The translations under genes and the position numbers were made by a program. The notes under the pieces are model-generated. The model saw only the letters and a program-made list of their open reading frames with translations. It made no database searches and was not told where the DNA came from. This document shows positions 5,139-7,603 of a stretch of DNA of 7,603 bases, one piece after another. This DNA is from a bacterium (Candidatus Howlettbacteria) CG_4_10_14_0_8_um_filter_40_9 (GTDB taxonomy: Bacteria; Patescibacteriota; CPR2; UBA1875; GCA-2785325): NCBI GenBank assembly GCA_002785325.1, contig PFMH01000083.1, positions 18,516-26,118 of the forward strand. Reading direction: 5' to 3'. Within the stretch, counting starts at the first letter, position 1; each line of letters starts with the position of its first letter.

Positions 5139-5167
5139 AGATTAAATGATAATGGAGATAAAGTCAA
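5139..5167 (-). promoter_or_regulatory. Probable promoter of the zinc-ribbon gene
   Basis: TTGACT (5167-5162, 5 of 6) followed after 17 nt by TAATCT (5144-5139, 3 of 6). Transcription would start near 5132, right at the Shine-Dalgarno. The weak -10 lowers confidence. The spacer 5168-5258 behind it holds no stable terminator hairpin for the glycosyltransferase gene. Confidence 0.4.
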
Positions 5168-5258
5168 ATGCCTTATTTTTACTCGCTGGTTTTGCTGTTT
5201 AATAACTTTTATCAGTCATAAAAATCCACAAATGTAATTTGTTAATTGTTAATATATC

Positions 5259-6857
5259 TCATGCTTTTCTCACCTTCGGCGTTATCCAAAATTCTAGGCG
5301 CTTCCCAAGCATCAACCGCGTTTGTGAGTCGAGACAAGGAAGAGAGCTCAATACTATCGCAACGACCGGAGACAAAAGCCACTGCCAGACCATCCCAAAA
5401 TGGCGCCACAATCCATATTTTTTCGGTCTCGGAGGAAGAAGCTTTAGATAAATCCATACATTCAAGAAAATCCCCGCCCAGGCTAGCCTCAAAACAAAGG
5501 AGGAATAAACGGTGACGTTATGCGCCAACACCGTATCCTGAAAAGAATTGTTGAAAATAAGAGGCACCCAGGCGCCGGCGATAAGAAACGAGGCCGTAGC
5601 CCACGAATATCCTCCGGAAAAATGTCGGAATGTCTGCACAATTTTTTCAAAAAACGAGATCTTTTTCTCTTTCATAAAGTGGGTTACGATAAAAGGAAAA
5701 TCCGATGCTCCCCAAGCCCACCTTCGCCTTTGAAGATATTGATTTTTAAATGTTTTCCAGTAAGTTTCTGCCAAAACGGCGTCCTGATACACGGGGATGG
5801 TAAGCGGTACCATTTCGTGATCTCCGCCATATCGGAAATACGTTCTCCAAAACTGATGCCCATCCTCCACTATCGAGTGAAGAGCCCAGAAATCAGTATC
5901 TACGAGGGTCTCTAAACTCTGGGTATGAGCAGCAAACGTACGAAGCCTGTAAGGACGCATCGCCTCGACGATCTGCCAGAAAGACGACCCAACCGCCGCG
6001 ATCCTGTTTGGCGCCGGCGTATCCCAAATATTATTGAAAAGAAGCGGGACTGGTTGATACGTCTTGTGCTTGTTTTTACCGTCAAGCAGATAACAGTAAG
6101 TCACGCGGCCAAAGTATTCCTTGTGTGCGATATGGTCGGCGTCAAGAGTTGTAACAAGCACATCTCCATAAGTTATAGATTTCTGCTTATCAAAATATTC
6201 TTTGAACTTTTTCGCCGCAAAAGAGATATTGGGTCCCTTGCCCCTAACTTCATTTGGCAGATCCTTTGGATGAACAAAGTAATCCAAATATTTAAAATCA
6301 GACCCATATTTCTTCTTTATAATCTTGGCAATCTTCACGGCGCTCGGATATCTTTCTTCACATGCCAGGACAATCATGATATTTTCATTTGGAAAATTAG
6401 AGTTTTTTATAGCTTCTATCGACGGCTTAAGAATATCTAGGCTCTCGCTAGATATAGCAATAACTGCGAGATTATAGATTTCGCGCCAGTTTCCGAGCGC
6501 TCCGCCACCTTTTTGAATTTCTTTAAGCTCTAGGAGATCATGCTTGTCTTCGTTTGTCTCACCTTTCGTCTCAAGCCACCTTGCAAAATTATCAAGGTCA
6601 TCTGTTTTTTTACACCTCTCAAGCCAATTTATAGACATATTCCTCTTTAGTCCGAAAAATCCGTTGAGAAGGTATCTGGAAAGATTTATGGCCTTAAAAA
6701 ACCAGTAAAGGTTGAAAACCAATATGAAAGAAGCGACGAATATTGGCAAAAAAGGCGCCATAATTATCGGCATAAGAAGGGTTGTCCATGCAGCGGCCCC
6801 AGGAAGTATTTCCAAAAATCTTATAAAAATCGGGTTCTCTGCGAGATCATTTTTCAT
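5259..6857 (-). CDS. Membrane-bound family 2 glycosyltransferase (processive type)
   Basis: 532 residues. Two membrane helices at about 20-56 are followed by a large cytoplasmic GT-A domain (about 125-390) and three to four C-terminal helices (about 415-505). Catalytic landmarks: the substrate-binding DxD in TTLDADH (D239, D241), the acceptor-site ED in SIVEDGHQFW (E331-D332), and the QxxRW motif as QRRRW (376-380). Together these mark the cellulose synthase/hyaluronan synthase-like branch that polymerises a sugar from a nucleotide donor and feeds it across the membrane. The donor sugar cannot be read from the sequence. The stretch from 60 to 125, between the membrane helices and the first glycosyltransferase strand, is longer than in simple synthases. 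The ATG directly follows the stop of the upstream membrane protein (TAAATG), so the two are translationally coupled. It ends in TGA. Confidence 0.9.
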   Translation of the reverse strand: MKNDLAENPIFIRFLEILPGAAAWTTLLMPIIMAPFLPIFVASFILVFNLYWFFKAINLSRYLLNGFFGLKRNMSINWLERCKKTDDLDNFARWLETKGETNEDKHDLLELKEIQKGGGALGNWREIYNLAVIAISSESLDILKPSIEAIKNSNFPNENIMIVLACEERYPSAVKIAKIIKKKYGSDFKYLDYFVHPKDLPNEVRGKGPNISFAAKKFKEYFDKQKSITYGDVLVTTLDADHIAHKEYFGRVTYCYLLDGKNKHKTYQPVPLLFNNIWDTPAPNRIAAVGSSFWQIVEAMRPYRLRTFAAHTQSLETLVDTDFWALHSIVEDGHQFWRTYFRYGGDHEMVPLTIPVYQDAVLAETYWKTFKNQYLQRRRWAWGASDFPFIVTHFMKEKKISFFEKIVQTFRHFSGGYSWATASFLIAGAWVPLIFNNSFQDTVLAHNVTVYSSFVLRLAWAGIFLNVWIYLKLLPPRPKKYGLWRHFGMVWQWLLSPVVAIVLSSLPCLDSQTRLMLGKRLEFWITPKVRKA

Positions 6858-7250
6858 TTAAAAATTTATAAGTTTGATGATATTTATAGTTTCCATTACG
6901 AGAACAACTTCTGTCACAAGAGAAGCTACAAGGAGAAAAACGGAAGCGAGCTTTTCCTTTTCATAAAGCACATAAGCCAGAAATGTATTTACCAGAAAAA
7001 TAACCGTCCCCACTATAAAAAGATTGTAAACTTTATAGTATGAACCAACCTTCGAAACTCCTGAAAAATTATCATAATTCAGCTGTATCAAAACTTCGCT
7101 TGGTTTCACGCCTAAAAAAATAATTACGAACAAAGCAAGGAGAAAGATCGCCGAAACTACCAGGAAAATAAGAACAAGAAAGTCTCTAAAAAAAGACTCT
7201 CTGGAAATTTTCTTTATGTTTTCTTGAAGGTTTTTTACTTTTTGTTTCAT
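6858..7250 (-). CDS. Small three-helix membrane protein paired with the glycosyltransferase
   Basis: 130 residues with a basic N-terminus (MKQKVKNLQENIKKISRES) and three predicted membrane helices at about 23-47, 75-96 and 100-118. The outward loop (about 48-72, LNYDNFSGVSKVGSYYKVY) contains several aromatic residues, and a short charged turn YEKEK (96-100) lies between helices two and three. No named family is recognised. The stop codon touches the ATG of the glycosyltransferase, so it is probably a partner or regulator of that enzyme; this is inferred from position only. Its start codon lies immediately beside an inserted inverted-repeat element, so its original leader has been displaced by 186 bp; no Shine-Dalgarno is present. 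Confidence 0.8.
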   Translation of the reverse strand: MKQKVKNLQENIKKISRESFFRDFLVLIFLVVSAIFLLALFVIIFLGVKPSEVLIQLNYDNFSGVSKVGSYYKVYNLFIVGTVIFLVNTFLAYVLYEKEKLASVFLLVASLVTEVVLVMETINIIKLINF

Positions 7251-7252
7251 TA

Positions 7253-7435
7253 GAGCCTGTTTAAAATCTCATGTTGTACTGAAATTTTCAAAATTTCGAA
7301 GTGAGAATTATATAAATTCAGGAAGAATATCGAGATACTCTGACGGAATTTAGATAATTTGCAACCGAAATTATGATATTTCAGTCTGCAAGCCTGTTTC
7401 TTTCAAATTATAGCGGTGAGATTTTAAACAGGCTC
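7253..7435. mobile_element. 183-bp MITE-like element with 19-bp perfect terminal inverted repeats
   Basis: GAGCCTGTTTAAAATCTCA (7253-7271) is repeated exactly in inverse at 7417-7435. The trinucleotide TTA on the left (7250-7252) and right (7436-7438) is a target-site duplication. The element encodes no protein. Inside are an 8-bp palindrome GAAATTTT-C-AAAATTTC (7281-7297) and an extra direct copy of the terminal motif AGCCTGTTT (7391-7399). From memory the ends resemble those of the IS1031-like group of the IS5 family, which duplicates TNA; this needs checking. It is non-autonomous and would need a transposase in trans. Confidence 0.8.
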
Positions 7436-7443
7436 TTATAGAG

Positions 7444-7452
7444 ATTATATCA
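7444..7452 (-). promoter_or_regulatory. Extended -10 promoter, now separated from its gene
   Basis: TGATATAAT (7452-7444): a perfect -10 with the TG extension; no good -35 is present, as is usual for extended -10 sites. If the inverted-repeat element and one TTA copy are removed, this box lies 7 nt upstream of the membrane-protein ATG, which would have been leaderless. Transcription now has to cross the element. Confidence 0.6.
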
Positions 7453-7472
7453 CACAAATCGGTTTTGCATTT

Positions 7473-7509
7473 TGGAGCCGATGCCGGGAGTCGCCTGTCC
7501 GACCGCAGC
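7473..7509 (-). other. tRNA-3'-end-like fragment
   Basis: Read on the minus strand, the 37 bases ending at 7473 align without gaps to the last 37 bases of the adjacent tRNA, matching at 20 positions and sharing GGTCGGA and the terminal GGCTCCA at the same spacing. The 3' part reads CGACT, CCCGG, CATCGGC, T, CCA, just as T-loop, T-stem, acceptor, discriminator and CCA would. The 5' strand of the T-stem does not pair, and no matching 5' acceptor (GCCGATG) was found, so it is not a working tRNA. Decayed tRNA, integration scar and chance remain possible. Confidence 0.35.
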
Positions 7510-7566
7510 TTTTTACAAGCGAAGGTGGAAACTATGACCTATTCTTAGAGTTTACCCCGCTTTCTT

Positions 7567-7603
7567 TGGAGCCCGGAAGAGGATTTGAACCTCCGACCTA
7601 CTC
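7567..7603 (-). tRNA. tRNA, 3' half (5' part and anticodon beyond right edge)
   Basis: On the minus strand: variable loop AGGTC, T-stem GGAGG/CCTCT (one G-U pair), canonical T-loop TTCAAAT, acceptor strand TCCGGGC, discriminator T and a genome-encoded CCA (7569-7567). The missing 5' acceptor strand should read GCCCGGA. The anticodon is outside the window, so the amino acid cannot be stated; the T discriminator only narrows it. The spacer 7510-7566 below it holds nothing else recognised. Confidence 0.85.

Noticed and set aside
5239..5915. Plus-strand open frames across the glycosyltransferase and rplY regions
   Set aside because: They are antisense to strongly supported genes, have no recognisable domains or ribosome sites, and follow from codon composition of the opposite strand.
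7473..7566. Plus-strand resemblance to part of E. coli tmRNA (TGTCCG-CCGCAGCT ... CAAGCGAA)
   Set aside because: The match is from memory and short. The segment then runs into a clear minus-strand tRNA with no room for the tmRNA 3' end, and no resume tag or 5' half is seen.

Overview
The window reads as a chromosomal piece of a Candidate Phyla Radiation (Patescibacteria, probably Parcubacteria-like) bacterium. This is inferred from AT-rich spacers, few Shine-Dalgarno sites, promoters sitting almost on the start codons, and the gene mix: a DNRLRE surface protein, an IS200-like transposase with palindromes, a four-helix-bundle gene, a DUF3048 protein, a long acidic-tailed bL25 and a processive-type glycosyltransferase. 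TGA and TAG both act as ordinary stops (TGA ends the glycosyltransferase, TAG ends bL25), so the UGA-glycine code of Gracilibacteria and Absconditabacteria is not in use.

Every supported gene lies on the minus strand, so the transcriptional order runs from high to low coordinates. At the right edge is the 3' half of a tRNA with an encoded CCA, followed by a tRNA-end-like fragment and an extended -10 promoter. Next comes a 183-bp element with 19-bp perfect terminal inverted repeats, inserted exactly in front of the ATG of a small three-helix membrane protein. That gene abuts (TAAATG) a 532-residue membrane glycosyltransferase, and the two look like one envelope-polysaccharide unit. A 111-residue zinc-ribbon protein and ribosomal protein bL25 follow, each with its own promoter.

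A 405-bp gene-free gap (3603-4007) holds a chain of hairpins and a terminator whose T-tract points rightward. It may be a structured RNA or a cluster of intergenic repeats. Beyond it are a DUF3048 anchored protein, a four-helix-bundle (23S-IVS type) gene broken by one amber codon, and a low-affinity iron permease family protein with a strong promoter almost on its ATG. Then comes an IS200/REP-type tyrosine transposase bounded by two copies of a CTAAGGGTCGGACCCTTAG palindrome with a third inside its own reading frame. At the left edge is the N-terminal part of a DNRLRE surface protein behind an array of AT-rich repeats.

No defence system, CRISPR array or obvious novel multi-gene machine is visible. 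The most interesting signals are the palindrome-transposase arrangement, the small inverted-repeat element wedged between a promoter and its gene, the hairpin-rich gap, and the tRNA-end-like fragment.
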